A DNA stretch of 64,000 bases from JAGVGT01 sp963807225 (GTDB taxonomy: Bacteria; Desulfobacterota; Desulfobulbia; Desulfobulbales; JAGXFP01): positions 1 through 64,000 of the forward strand of contig CAWEAD010000013.1 in assembly GCA_963807225.1 (NCBI GenBank), read 5' to 3'. The position numbers were made by a program, and so were the translations under genes. Under the pieces are notes generated by a model. That model searched no databases, was not told the origin of the DNA, and was given only the letters and a program-made list of their open reading frames with translations. Of this stretch, positions 34,934 through 42,699 are shown in pieces. Position 1 is the stretch's first letter; each line of letters begins with the position of its first letter.

Positions 34934-36880
34934 TCAACGCCAATAAAGCGCGTAACCGAGCAGCACGCAAAGAGCCATGGCCGAGTAAAGCAGGTAGGTG
35001 CCCAGGACCCCGTGCTGCACCAGACGCCGGATGCGGGTCGCCGCCGCAACCAGGGGGGTGACCAGCGGCAGGACCAGAAGGTCAAGGACAAAGTCAGGGG
35101 TATGGCTGGCGAAAGTGGCCCGGACCGGAAACAACCCCCCGCCCTTCTCCCCGCTTTCGCGGGTCCGCAAAGACCAGTGGCAGAGCTGGATAATCATCTC
35201 GGCGAAGGATGAGGGAGTATAGCGGGCTCGAGGCACCGGGTTGCCATAGCCGCAGCCCCAGGTCCCGACCAGCGGCATCGATACCCGGCGCCGGAGTCGT
35301 CTCAATACAACCGGCAAAGCCAACAGCAATAACAGGAGCAAGGCTCCGAGGCTGATATACCCGGCCGGGGCCAGCACAGCAAGTTCCTCCCCCCGGACCG
35401 GCAAACCCAGTTGCCCCACCGCTCCGGCCAGCACCGGCAGCACGCCCAAAGGCGCCAAACCAATGCCAAAACAGGCGGCCAGCAAAATCCCCATGGCGAC
35501 CAGCATCGATCCCGGCGCCTCGCCAAGCCGATGATGTTCTGGCCGGGTCGCCCCCAGAAAGCAGAGGCCGAATACCTTGGTAAAACAGAGCAGGGCCAGG
35601 CCGCCGATCAGGGCCAGCCCGACCACCGCGATCAGCAACCCCGGCAGCCCGGTCGCCGGCAGACCACCCCGGAAAAGGCCGAGATAGATGAGCCACTCGC
35701 TGACAAAGCCGTTTAAGGGCGGCAAACCACAGATGGCCACGGCCCCACCCAGAAAGAACAAGCCGGACCAGGGCATGACCTTGAGCAAACCGCCGTAAGC
35801 GGACATCTCGCGGGTGTGGGTGGCCCGGACCACCGCGCCGCCGCTCAAGAAGAGCAACCCCTTGAACAAACCGTGGTTGACGACATGGAGCAGCGCGCCG
35901 GCCAGACCCAGGCCGGCCAGGGCGGGCAGACCGTGACTGATCCCCAGGAGCCCCGCCCCCAGGCCGATCAGAATGATGCCGATATTCTCGACGCTGTGAT
36001 AGGCCAGAAGCCGCTTCAAATCATGCTGGGCGATGGCCAGCACCACCCCCATCAGTCCGGAAACCAGCCCCAGGCCCAAGACCAGCCAGCCCCACCAGGC
36101 CGGAAACTCCCGAAACAGGAAGAGGATCCGGAAGAGCCCGTAAATCCCGGTCTTGATCATTACTCCCGACATGATCGCCGACACCTGGCTGGGCGCGGCG
36201 GCATGGGCGCGGGGCAGCCAGATGTGCAGGGGCATGATCCCGGCCTTGAAGCCGAAACCGAAGAGGGCCAGGAGAAAAACCATGGCCCCCCCCGCCGCCG
36301 GGAGGCTGCCGGGTACGGGCAACCGCAGCAGACAGGCCGGTCCGCCGAGCAGGGCGAACATCCCGAAGAGGGCCAGAGTGCCGGTGTGGGTGGCGACCAG
36401 GTAGATGAAGCCGGCCTTCTGCACCTCCTGATCCTGCCGCTCGGTGACCACCAGAAAATACCCGGCCAGGGCCATGATCTCCCAGCCGATCAGGAACAGC
36501 ACTCCATTGCCGGCAATGAGCACCAGCACCATGCCGACCGCCAGCAACGGATAGAAGAAGTTGATCCAGTTCTCCTGGGCATGGCGGTAGCCAAAGCCGT
36601 AAAGCTGGCCGGCGCCGGTAATCAGAAAGAGCGGGAAGAGAAAAACCGCGGACAGGGAATCGAGCTTTAGCAGGAAGAGACCGTCGATGGTCGGCCAGGG
36701 AATGGATAAAGTAGCCGCTTGCGGATAAAAGAGACAATAAACGGTGGCCAGGAAGCCCAGACCCGCGCCTCCCAAACCGGTGATGGCCGCCGGCCATACC
36801 CGCCGACCGCCGCCCCGGCCAGGCAAAGCCAGGACTCCGGATAGAAGCAGCATCAGCAAGGCGATGAGCAGCAAAGTCAC
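34934..36880 (-). CDS. HyfB/NuoL-like antiporter subunit (second copy), Ehr complex
   Basis: The 648-residue membrane protein belongs to the Mrp-antiporter/complex I family. It shows NGVLFLIGWEIMALAGYFLV (the helix-5 Glu region), FGFGFKAGIMPLHIWLPRAH (the channel Lys and His), SGVMIKTGIYGLFRI, DLKRLLAYHSVENIG, LFKGLLFLSGGAVV, and LPPLNGFVSEWLIYLGLF. A C-terminal extension has TWGCGYGNPVPRARYTPSSF, as in hydrogenase-4 B subunits. It would translocate H+ or Na+. Start is GTG 36880. It is the last structural gene of the minus-strand cluster, 113 bp after the FeS subunit gene. Confidence 0.9.
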   Translation of the reverse strand: MTLLLIALLMLLLSGVLALPGRGGGRRVWPAAITGLGGAGLGFLATVYCLFYPQAATLSIPWPTIDGLFLLKLDSLSAVFLFPLFLITGAGQLYGFGYRHAQENWINFFYPLLAVGMVLVLIAGNGVLFLIGWEIMALAGYFLVVTERQDQEVQKAGFIYLVATHTGTLALFGMFALLGGPACLLRLPVPGSLPAAGGAMVFLLALFGFGFKAGIMPLHIWLPRAHAAAPSQVSAIMSGVMIKTGIYGLFRILFLFREFPAWWGWLVLGLGLVSGLMGVVLAIAQHDLKRLLAYHSVENIGIILIGLGAGLLGISHGLPALAGLGLAGALLHVVNHGLFKGLLFLSGGAVVRATHTREMSAYGGLLKVMPWSGLFFLGGAVAICGLPPLNGFVSEWLIYLGLFRGGLPATGLPGLLIAVVGLALIGGLALLCFTKVFGLCFLGATRPEHHRLGEAPGSMLVAMGILLAACFGIGLAPLGVLPVLAGAVGQLGLPVRGEELAVLAPAGYISLGALLLLLLLALPVVLRRLRRRVSMPLVGTWGCGYGNPVPRARYTPSSFAEMIIQLCHWSLRTRESGEKGGGLFPVRATFASHTPDFVLDLLVLPLVTPLVAAATRIRRLVQHGVLGTYLLYSAMALCVLLGYALYWR

Positions 36881-36993
36881 GGTTCCCGTCTCTCCTCTTT
36901 GGCTATTAAGTTCAACCTTGCATCCCGGCGCTCACCACCGGAAACAATCGATCAGACCTGGCTAGCCGGCAAGCCGTCCAGCCGTCCAGCCCC

Positions 36994-37747
36994 CTACCTC
37001 CTGTCCAGCAACCGCAACAGTCCGTCCAGAATAGTATAGGGATGCGGCGGACAGCCGGGAATATACAGATCCACCGGCAGGAAGGAGGCTACCCCGTTAT
37101 GGACCTCGGGGCTGTCGACGAAGGGGCCGCCGTTGATGGCGCAGGCCCCGGCGACGATGACGATCTTCGGTTCCGGCACCGCCTCGTAGGTGGTCAGCAA
37201 AGCCGTCCGCATGTTCTCCGATACCGGGCCGGTGACCAGCAAACCGTCGGCATGGCGGGGCGAAGCAACCATCTGGATACCGAAGCGACCCAGATCAAAG
37301 ACCAGGGTTCCAAGAACGTTGACGTCCGCCTCGCAACCGTTGCAGCCCGCCGCCGAGACCTGGCGCAGTTTCAGGGAGCGGCCGAAGAATGAGAGCATCC
37401 TGCGCTCCAGTTTTTCGGCCAGGGCCAGTTCCCGGCCGGAGAAGAGCAGGTCGTGACGCTGCCTTACCGCCAGCCGGTAATCATTGCTAAAGGTCAAGCC
37501 GCCATGCGGGCAAACCGGGCAATCGGCGCAGAAGAGGCAGCGGCCGAGATCGACGGTCACCCTCCCCTCCGAGCCGGGAGACCGCCCCGAAGGGACAGGA
37601 GGACTCGCAGTCCTTACAGCCGGCCGGGCATTGATCTTCCCGCAGTACCGGCAAGCCCCGGAAGCGCTCGGGCAATACCGGCTCGACCCGGGGAAAGGGC
37701 GCGGTCCGATAACCCTGGCGTATGCGTTCACGAATGATCTGAAACAT
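36994..37747 (-). CDS. Ferredoxin-HyfI/NuoB-like FeS subunit fusion, frameshift at a G-rich tract
   Basis: The ATG at 37747 (AGGAAAGG upstream) opens with FQIIRERIRQGYRTAPFPRV and a ferredoxin cluster site CPAGCKDCESSCPFG. The frame then slips in a G-rich tract around 37555-37570 and continues VTVDLGRCLFCADCPVCPHG. The rest is the small-subunit fold: SAAGCNGCEADVNVLGT, GACAINGGPF and PGCPPHPYTILDGLLRL give the four Cys of the proximal [4Fe-4S] cluster. In Hyc/Hyf the ferredoxin and small subunit are separate; here they are one chain of ~250 residues. One base would restore it. It would pass electrons between the outside donor and the large subunit. Confidence 0.8.
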
Positions 37748-37883
37748 TACCTTTCCTCGAAAACTGAATGCATCGTTCCCCTTTCCGATTCGGGATCAGG
37801 CAACCGCGAAGACTCAGATTGTCCGTCAGCCAACGATGGCTAAGCCAAACTCGCCGAATCCGCGAAAGGCCAAGGTTGAGGTA

Positions 37884-37907
37884 TGCGGCGTACACCTGTA
37901 CGCCGCA
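37884..37907. repeat. Perfect hairpin in a 210-bp intra-operon gap
   Basis: Arms TGCGGCGTAC (37884-37893) and GTACGCCGCA (37898-37907) with a 4-nt loop. The surrounding gap 37748-37957 is wider than the other joints of this operon and has no coding signal. It looks like a small inserted repeat element or an RNA-processing hairpin between the large-subunit and FeS-subunit genes. No T tract follows, so it is not an obvious terminator. Confidence 0.6.
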
Positions 37908-37957
37908 GTGACGAAACCTGCCGCGCGACAAAGGAGTAGGTGGTTTTGGTGACGCCA

Positions 37958-39478
37958 TCATAGATCAAACCCGCAGTACGACAGATTAAAACTTTTATTG
38001 CAGAGCGGAAAGTCGGAAATCTGCTCATCGCGCAGGGCCAGGGCCAAACCGGTCCAGTTGCGGAAGGAGGGATCGACCACCTTGTAGCGCAAGAATCGCC
38101 CGGCAGTATCGGTCAGCGCCACATGGGTGACCGGGCCGCGCCAGCCTTCGACCATGGCCACCGCCAGGGAGTCGGGGGCCAGGGGGCCGAGGGGGCCGCG
38201 CAATTCGCCGTCCGGCAATGAAACCAGGTGACGGTTGAGATATTCCAGGGAATGTTCCACCTCCCGCCGCCTTACCAGGGCACGGGCCAGGACATCACCG
38301 CCTTCCTCGACCATGGCCGGAACTTCTTCCGGGCCATAAACCCCGCCGCCATGATAACGCCGGACGTCACCATCGAGGCCGCAGGCCCGACCGGCCACCC
38401 CGACCATGCCAAGATAGAAGGCATCCCGGGCCTCAACCCTGCCGGTACCCTCGAGCCGGGCCAGGACTGAAGGGGTTTCGAAGAAGAGCTCGATCGCCCC
38501 CCGGGTATTCCTGGCCACCGGCCCCAAAATTTCCCGCATCCGGGCCAGTCTCTCCGGTTCAGCTTCGAACAACACCCCGCCGGGCCGGACCAGGCCGCGC
38601 CCGAAACGGCTGCCGCAGAGCTGGGCCGTCAGGTTCAGGTAGTCACCGCGCAAGCGGCCGCAGTAGGAAGAGGTGGGCAAAAAGCCGACATCGCCGGCCA
38701 GGGCGCCGATATCGCCGACATGATTGGCCAAGCGCTCCAGTTCCAGAGCGACGGCTCGCAGGCTCCGGGCCCGGGGAGAAATCTCCATTCCGGCCAGTCC
38801 CTCCATAATCCGGCTGTAGGCCGTCATGTGGCCGATGCTGGTATCGCCGGCCATGGTCTCGATCTGCATCGTGGTTCTCGGCCAGGGCCCGCCCAGGAGC
38901 ATTTTTTCGATGCCCCGGTGCTGGTAGCCCAGGGAGATCTCAAGGTGCAGAACCCGCTCGCCGTAACACTGGAAACGGAAATGACCCGGCTCGATCACCC
39001 CGGCATGGACCGGGCCGACCCCGACCTCGTGGATCTCCTCGCCCTCGACCGTGAAGTAGTTCAGGTCGCCGACCTGGGGATGGGCTGAGGGATCGCGGCC
39101 CCAGGCATCCTGCCGCCCCGGCCAGGGGGCATGGAAACGGAGAGGCTTGAACCAGGGATGGCCGGCAAAGCTGACCCCGTACTGTTCACCGATCTCCCGC
39201 TCGAAGAGATGGAGTTGAGGGATCTCGGGAGTCAGGGAGGTGAACTGACGCAAGGGCTCGGTGGCGATCGCCTCCAGGGTGGCGTTGGCGTCGTTGACCA
39301 GAATCGCATAGAGGCTTAGAGCCTCGCCCTGCCCTTCAGGCACGGCAAAGCAGGCGGCCAGACGCCCCTCGGCCGCCAAACGCGCTTTGATCAGGATCCC
39401 GAACTCGGCCTGAGTCAAGCGCGGGATGGCGGTAAGGGGCAGCACCCCGCCGTTTCCGAGGATCGCCGGCGCGCTCAT
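37958..39478 (-). CDS. HyfG/NuoCD-like large subunit without NiFe ligands, Ehr complex
   Basis: The 506-residue protein fuses a NuoC-like N-terminus (IPQLHLFEREIGEQYGVSFA) to a NuoD/HycE-like large subunit (VGPVHAGVIEPGHFRFQCYG, SLGYQHRGIEKML). The first Cys motif of NiFe hydrogenases is ETMAGDTSIGH here: where HycE has ERVCGICGxxH, both Cys are replaced (Ala and Thr). The second motif DPCxxC is NLSYCGFDL at the very end, with Ser and Gly in the Cys positions; one unrelated Cys sits between them. It therefore cannot bind the NiFe centre in the usual way. The start overlaps the HyfF-like stop by ATGA. The partner reaction is unknown. Confidence 0.88.
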   Translation of the reverse strand: MSAPAILGNGGVLPLTAIPRLTQAEFGILIKARLAAEGRLAACFAVPEGQGEALSLYAILVNDANATLEAIATEPLRQFTSLTPEIPQLHLFEREIGEQYGVSFAGHPWFKPLRFHAPWPGRQDAWGRDPSAHPQVGDLNYFTVEGEEIHEVGVGPVHAGVIEPGHFRFQCYGERVLHLEISLGYQHRGIEKMLLGGPWPRTTMQIETMAGDTSIGHMTAYSRIMEGLAGMEISPRARSLRAVALELERLANHVGDIGALAGDVGFLPTSSYCGRLRGDYLNLTAQLCGSRFGRGLVRPGGVLFEAEPERLARMREILGPVARNTRGAIELFFETPSVLARLEGTGRVEARDAFYLGMVGVAGRACGLDGDVRRYHGGGVYGPEEVPAMVEEGGDVLARALVRRREVEHSLEYLNRHLVSLPDGELRGPLGPLAPDSLAVAMVEGWRGPVTHVALTDTAGRFLRYKVVDPSFRNWTGLALALRDEQISDFPLCNKSFNLSYCGFDL

Positions 39479-40926
39479 CGACCCACCTCCAGCAGCCCGG
39501 CCGCTTCATGAAACAGGTTGCGCAACGGCGGCGGCAGATAGAGCCCGAGAACCAACACCAGGGCCAAGAGCAGGAACGGCCCCAGAACGGTCAGGAACCC
39601 TTCCCGCAGGGGGCGCCGCTCGCCGACCTCTTCCGGAGTTTCTTCCATGGGCGGTCCCAGGGCGACGCTGACCACCGTGTGACTCATGCCGATAAAGATC
39701 ACCGCGAGCAGGAAGATGAAGACCAGTCCCAGCCAACTCCTCCCGGCCCCGAAGATGCCGCGCAAGATGGTGAACTCGCTCAAGAAAGGGCCGAAGGGCG
39801 GCGAACCGGCGATGGCCAGGAAACCGGCCAGGAAGAGCCCGGCCGACCAGGGCAGCACACTGACCGCCCCCTGGGTCTCGCACATCTTCTTGCTGCCGAA
39901 ATAGCGGTGGATATTACCGGCGCTCATGAACAGCGACCCCTTGGTCAGGGCATTGTTCAAAACGTGGAACATGGCGCCGTAGGCGGCCAGACCACCCACC
40001 GACACGCCGATGGCCAGGATACCCATGTGCTCGACGCTGGAATAGGCCAGCATCCGCTTGATATCGCGCTGGCGGATGACGAAGATGGCGGCGAAGACCA
40101 GCGACAGCAACCCCAAACCGAGCAGACATTGCCGGGCCAACTCCGCCTCCCCCGCGGCATTCATGATCTGCACGGCCCGGAGCACGGCCAGGAAGGCTAC
40201 CGAGGTCAAGCCGCCGGCCAGCAGCCCACCGGCCAGGCCGGGTGCTTCACCGTAGGCATCCGGTTTCCAGGTGTGCAGCGGCGCCAATCCCATCTTGGTG
40301 CCGAAACCGACCAGCAGGAAAACGAAACCGGCCCGCAGCCAGGGCTTGGAAAAGAGCGGGGCCTGCCGCAACAGGAAATCGAACTGCAGACTCTCCCCGG
40401 CCCCGCCGTACAGACCGGCATAGGCCAGGAAGAGGATGCCGAGCATGGCCAGGGCGATACCCACCGAACAGAAGAGCAGATATTTCCAGGTCGCCTCGAT
40501 GGAAAAGCGATTGCGGTTGAAATAGATCATCGGGGCACTGGCCACGGTGGTCGCCTCCACCGCCACCCAGAGCAGCCCCAGGTGGCGAGCCCCGGCGGCG
40601 ACGCTCATGGCGGCCAGGAAGATCAGCAGGCAGACGACAAAGGTGCGGTTGGACCAGGTCGGATGGGTCTGAAAATAACCGAGGGCATAAATTGAACTGA
40701 CCGTGAATAACAGGCTGACCACCAGCAGCACCAGGCGGCCCAGGCCGTCCAGGGCCAGCATCGCCGTGCCGCTCGCCGCCGTCGGCGAGAAGATTATCCA
40801 TCCGACCAGAAGCAGATGCGGAATGGCGGTGGCCGGCAGCAGCCAGGGACGCCAGCGCTCCGAGGGCAACAGGGCGGCCAGGGCGGCAGCCAGTAGGGGC
40901 AGGGAAATGATCAAGTAGAGCAGCAT
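39475..40926 (-). CDS. HyfF/NuoN-like antiporter subunit, Ehr complex
   Basis: A 483-residue membrane protein with ~14 helices. Key segments are LGLLWVAVEATTVASAPMIY (helix-5 Glu), GFGTKMGLAPLHTWKPDAYG (helix-7 Lys and His), RDIKRMLAYSSVEHMGILAI (helix-10 region), LTKGSLFMSAGNIHRYFGSK and AGSPPFGPFLSEFTIL. This is the third antiporter-like subunit of the complex and is of the shorter HyfF kind. It lies 4 bp after the HyfE-like gene and overlaps the large-subunit gene by 4 bp, so the three are translationally coupled. Likely role: one proton or sodium channel of the complex. Confidence 0.9.
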   Translation of the reverse strand: MLLYLIISLPLLAAALAALLPSERWRPWLLPATAIPHLLLVGWIIFSPTAASGTAMLALDGLGRLVLLVVSLLFTVSSIYALGYFQTHPTWSNRTFVVCLLIFLAAMSVAAGARHLGLLWVAVEATTVASAPMIYFNRNRFSIEATWKYLLFCSVGIALAMLGILFLAYAGLYGGAGESLQFDFLLRQAPLFSKPWLRAGFVFLLVGFGTKMGLAPLHTWKPDAYGEAPGLAGGLLAGGLTSVAFLAVLRAVQIMNAAGEAELARQCLLGLGLLSLVFAAIFVIRQRDIKRMLAYSSVEHMGILAIGVSVGGLAAYGAMFHVLNNALTKGSLFMSAGNIHRYFGSKKMCETQGAVSVLPWSAGLFLAGFLAIAGSPPFGPFLSEFTILRGIFGAGRSWLGLVFIFLLAVIFIGMSHTVVSVALGPPMEETPEEVGERRPLREGFLTVLGPFLLLALVLVLGLYLPPPLRNLFHEAAGLLEVGR

Positions 40927-40930
40927 ATTC

Positions 40931-41569
40931 TTATTCTTTCAGGAGGCAGAGATTTTCGGTGTCGATGGAAGAGAATTCCCGGTTGATGTGGTTCATGACG
41001 ATGCCCATGACGAAGATGGCGACCAGCATGTCCAACAGCACCCCGGCCTCCACCATCAGCGGCATGGCCTCGGCCAGCAGGATACCGAAGATGAAGATAC
41101 CGTTTTCGAAGACCAGGTAGCCCAGAACCTGAGTAATGGCCTTGCGTCTGGTGATCAGCAGCAGAAAACCAACGGCCAGGGTGGAGAGCGAGGCCGGGAT
41201 GAACAGGGAGTGAAGATGCGCGGGCAACAGCGGTAGCCGGTCGGCGAAGATAAAGGCGCCGGCGGTGGTAAGGGCGCCCAGCATCAGGGTGGCGATATAG
41301 CCGATGCGCGGCTCCATTTCGCGGCGGATCCGGACCTGGCGAATAGCCCGAAAGAGCAGCCAGGGGATCACCCCGCCTTTCAAGGCCAGAGCCCCGCCCA
41401 TCAACAGGAAGCTATGGACGCTGCCGCCGTGAACCAGCGGCGGCAAGAGCGAGAGCAGCGCCCCCTGCACCGCCACCACCCGGATACAGGCGCCCAGGCG
41501 ACTGGTCCCGAGAATAAAGAAGTTCAGCAAAATAACGCCGAAGAGAATTGTACTGGCCGGATCGTTCAT
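40931..41569 (-). CDS. HyfE/NuoK-like membrane subunit, Ehr complex
   Basis: The 212-residue protein has about six membrane helices. The segments ITQVLGYLVFENGIFIFGIL, LAEAMPLMVEAGVLLDMLVA and FVMGIVMNHINREF are the HyfE signature; the ENG and the later Glu match the conserved acids of NuoK. It would help couple electron transfer to ion movement. The start is ATG 41569 with no good Shine-Dalgarno; a 201-bp gap with a possible repeat separates it from the HyfC-like gene upstream. It is followed 4 bp later by the HyfF-like gene. Confidence 0.88.
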   Translation of the reverse strand: MNDPASTILFGVILLNFFILGTSRLGACIRVVAVQGALLSLLPPLVHGGSVHSFLLMGGALALKGGVIPWLLFRAIRQVRIRREMEPRIGYIATLMLGALTTAGAFIFADRLPLLPAHLHSLFIPASLSTLAVGFLLLITRRKAITQVLGYLVFENGIFIFGILLAEAMPLMVEAGVLLDMLVAIFVMGIVMNHINREFSSIDTENLCLLKE

Positions 41570-41770
41570 TATTCGTTTTCCATCAAATCTCGTGCTTTAA
41601 ACCGCCAAGGCGGCCGGCGGTCGCAGGGTGCCGTAGATCCACCCCGCAGGAAGTATCCTTGAGGTACGAAGCAGAGCCCTGTCCGCAGGTAAGCGCCCCA
41701 AAGGGGAAACTCCGATACTTCAGTATGCGAACCGGGTGATAACAAAGTAGATGCAGTACCATACGAGCGC
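41570..41770. repeat. Candidate dispersed repeat in an intra-operon gap
   Basis: No gene is seen. The gap has short inverted arms (CCCC-AAA-GGGG at 41697-41707) and two related phrases, GAAGTATCCTTGAGGTAC and GATACTTCAGTATGC, suggestive of a folded repeat. It is unusual in an operon whose other joints are mostly 4-24 bp. It resembles in kind the gap at 37748-37957 but is not the same sequence. Confidence 0.35.
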
Positions 41771-42682
41771 CTACCTCAACAAAAGGATCAAAGCAAAAAA
41801 GGAAAGTAAGGTGGTACCGACCAGGAGTTGCGGCACCCGGACCAGCCGGAGCCGGGCCATGGCCGATTCGACCAAACCCACCACCACGGCCAGCAGCAGG
41901 AGGAGCCCGATAAAAACCAGCCCGTCCAGCCCCGCATTACCGGTGGCGGGCCGCAGCAGATTGGCGATCAGGCTGGCGGAGAGCAGGAGTTTCATGGACG
42001 CCCCGTAGAGGATCAGCCCCAGGTCCGGTCCGCTGTGGTCCAGAACCATGACTTCATGGATCATGGTCAACTCCAGATGGGTATTGGGATCGTCGAAGGG
42101 GATCCGGCAATTCTCGGCCAGGAGCACGATGAACAGGCAGAAGATTATCAGCAGCAGGGCAATGGCGGCCGTGTCCTGAAAGCCGGCGACGGCGGCCGGA
42201 GCGAACATCTCGTTCAGAGAGAAACTGCCGGATACCCGGGCCAGGACGATGAAGACCACAAAGACGGTGGGCTCGGCCAGGATCGCGAAGGTAGCCTCCC
42301 GGGCCGCGCCCATGCCTTCGAAGCTGGAGCCGGTATCGAGAGCGGCCAGGATCGTGAAGAAACGGGCCAGGGCAAGCAGATAGACGAAGAGGATCAAGTC
42401 GCCGGCAAAGGAGAGCACCGCCGGCGCCGAGCCGAAGGGCAGCAGCAGCGCGGCCAACACCGGTACCGCGAAACCGACCACCGGTCCGGCCCGGAAGAGC
42501 CAGGTGGTGGTGGAGCTGAGCACCATCTGTTTGCGGAAAAGCTTGGCCAGATCAAAGTAGAGTTGGAGCAGGGGCTGGCCCCGTCGGCCGCCGATCACCG
42601 CTTTGACCCTGGCAATGATCCCGGCCAGAAGCGGTGACAGCCCGAAGAGCAGGAGCAGATGAAAAAGTATGGAACCGATCAT
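41771..42682 (-). CDS. HyfC/NuoH-like membrane subunit, Ehr complex
   Basis: A 303-residue protein with eight membrane helices. It shows GRRGQPLLQLYFDLAKLFRK, LARFFTILAALDTGSSFEGM, GAAREATFAILAEP and, after a gap, NCRIPFDDPNTHLELTMIHE, the diagnostic NuoH/HyfC segments that face the quinone or ion cavity in complex I. It anchors the soluble arm (large and FeS subunits) to the antiporters. ATG 42682 is chosen as the start; a longer upstream frame is out of character. It follows the first HyfB-like gene by 17 bp. The acidic residues expected along the ion path are retained. Confidence 0.92.
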   Translation of the reverse strand: MIGSILFHLLLLFGLSPLLAGIIARVKAVIGGRRGQPLLQLYFDLAKLFRKQMVLSSTTTWLFRAGPVVGFAVPVLAALLLPFGSAPAVLSFAGDLILFVYLLALARFFTILAALDTGSSFEGMGAAREATFAILAEPTVFVVFIVLARVSGSFSLNEMFAPAAVAGFQDTAAIALLLIIFCLFIVLLAENCRIPFDDPNTHLELTMIHEVMVLDHSGPDLGLILYGASMKLLLSASLIANLLRPATGNAGLDGLVFIGLLLLLAVVVGLVESAMARLRLVRVPQLLVGTTLLSFFALILLLR

Positions 42683-42699
42683 AGTCGCACTCCGGTCGC

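Noticed and set aside
37958..39478. Annotating the large subunit as a catalytic [NiFe] hydrogenase or formate hydrogenlyase subunit
   Set aside because: All four Cys expected to bind the metal centre are replaced, and no formate dehydrogenase or maturation genes are in the window.
39508..40695. A 395-codon plus-strand frame across the HyfF-like gene
   Set aside because: It is a high-GC antisense frame, rich in Gln, Gly and Pro, with no domain; the minus-strand protein is clearly real.
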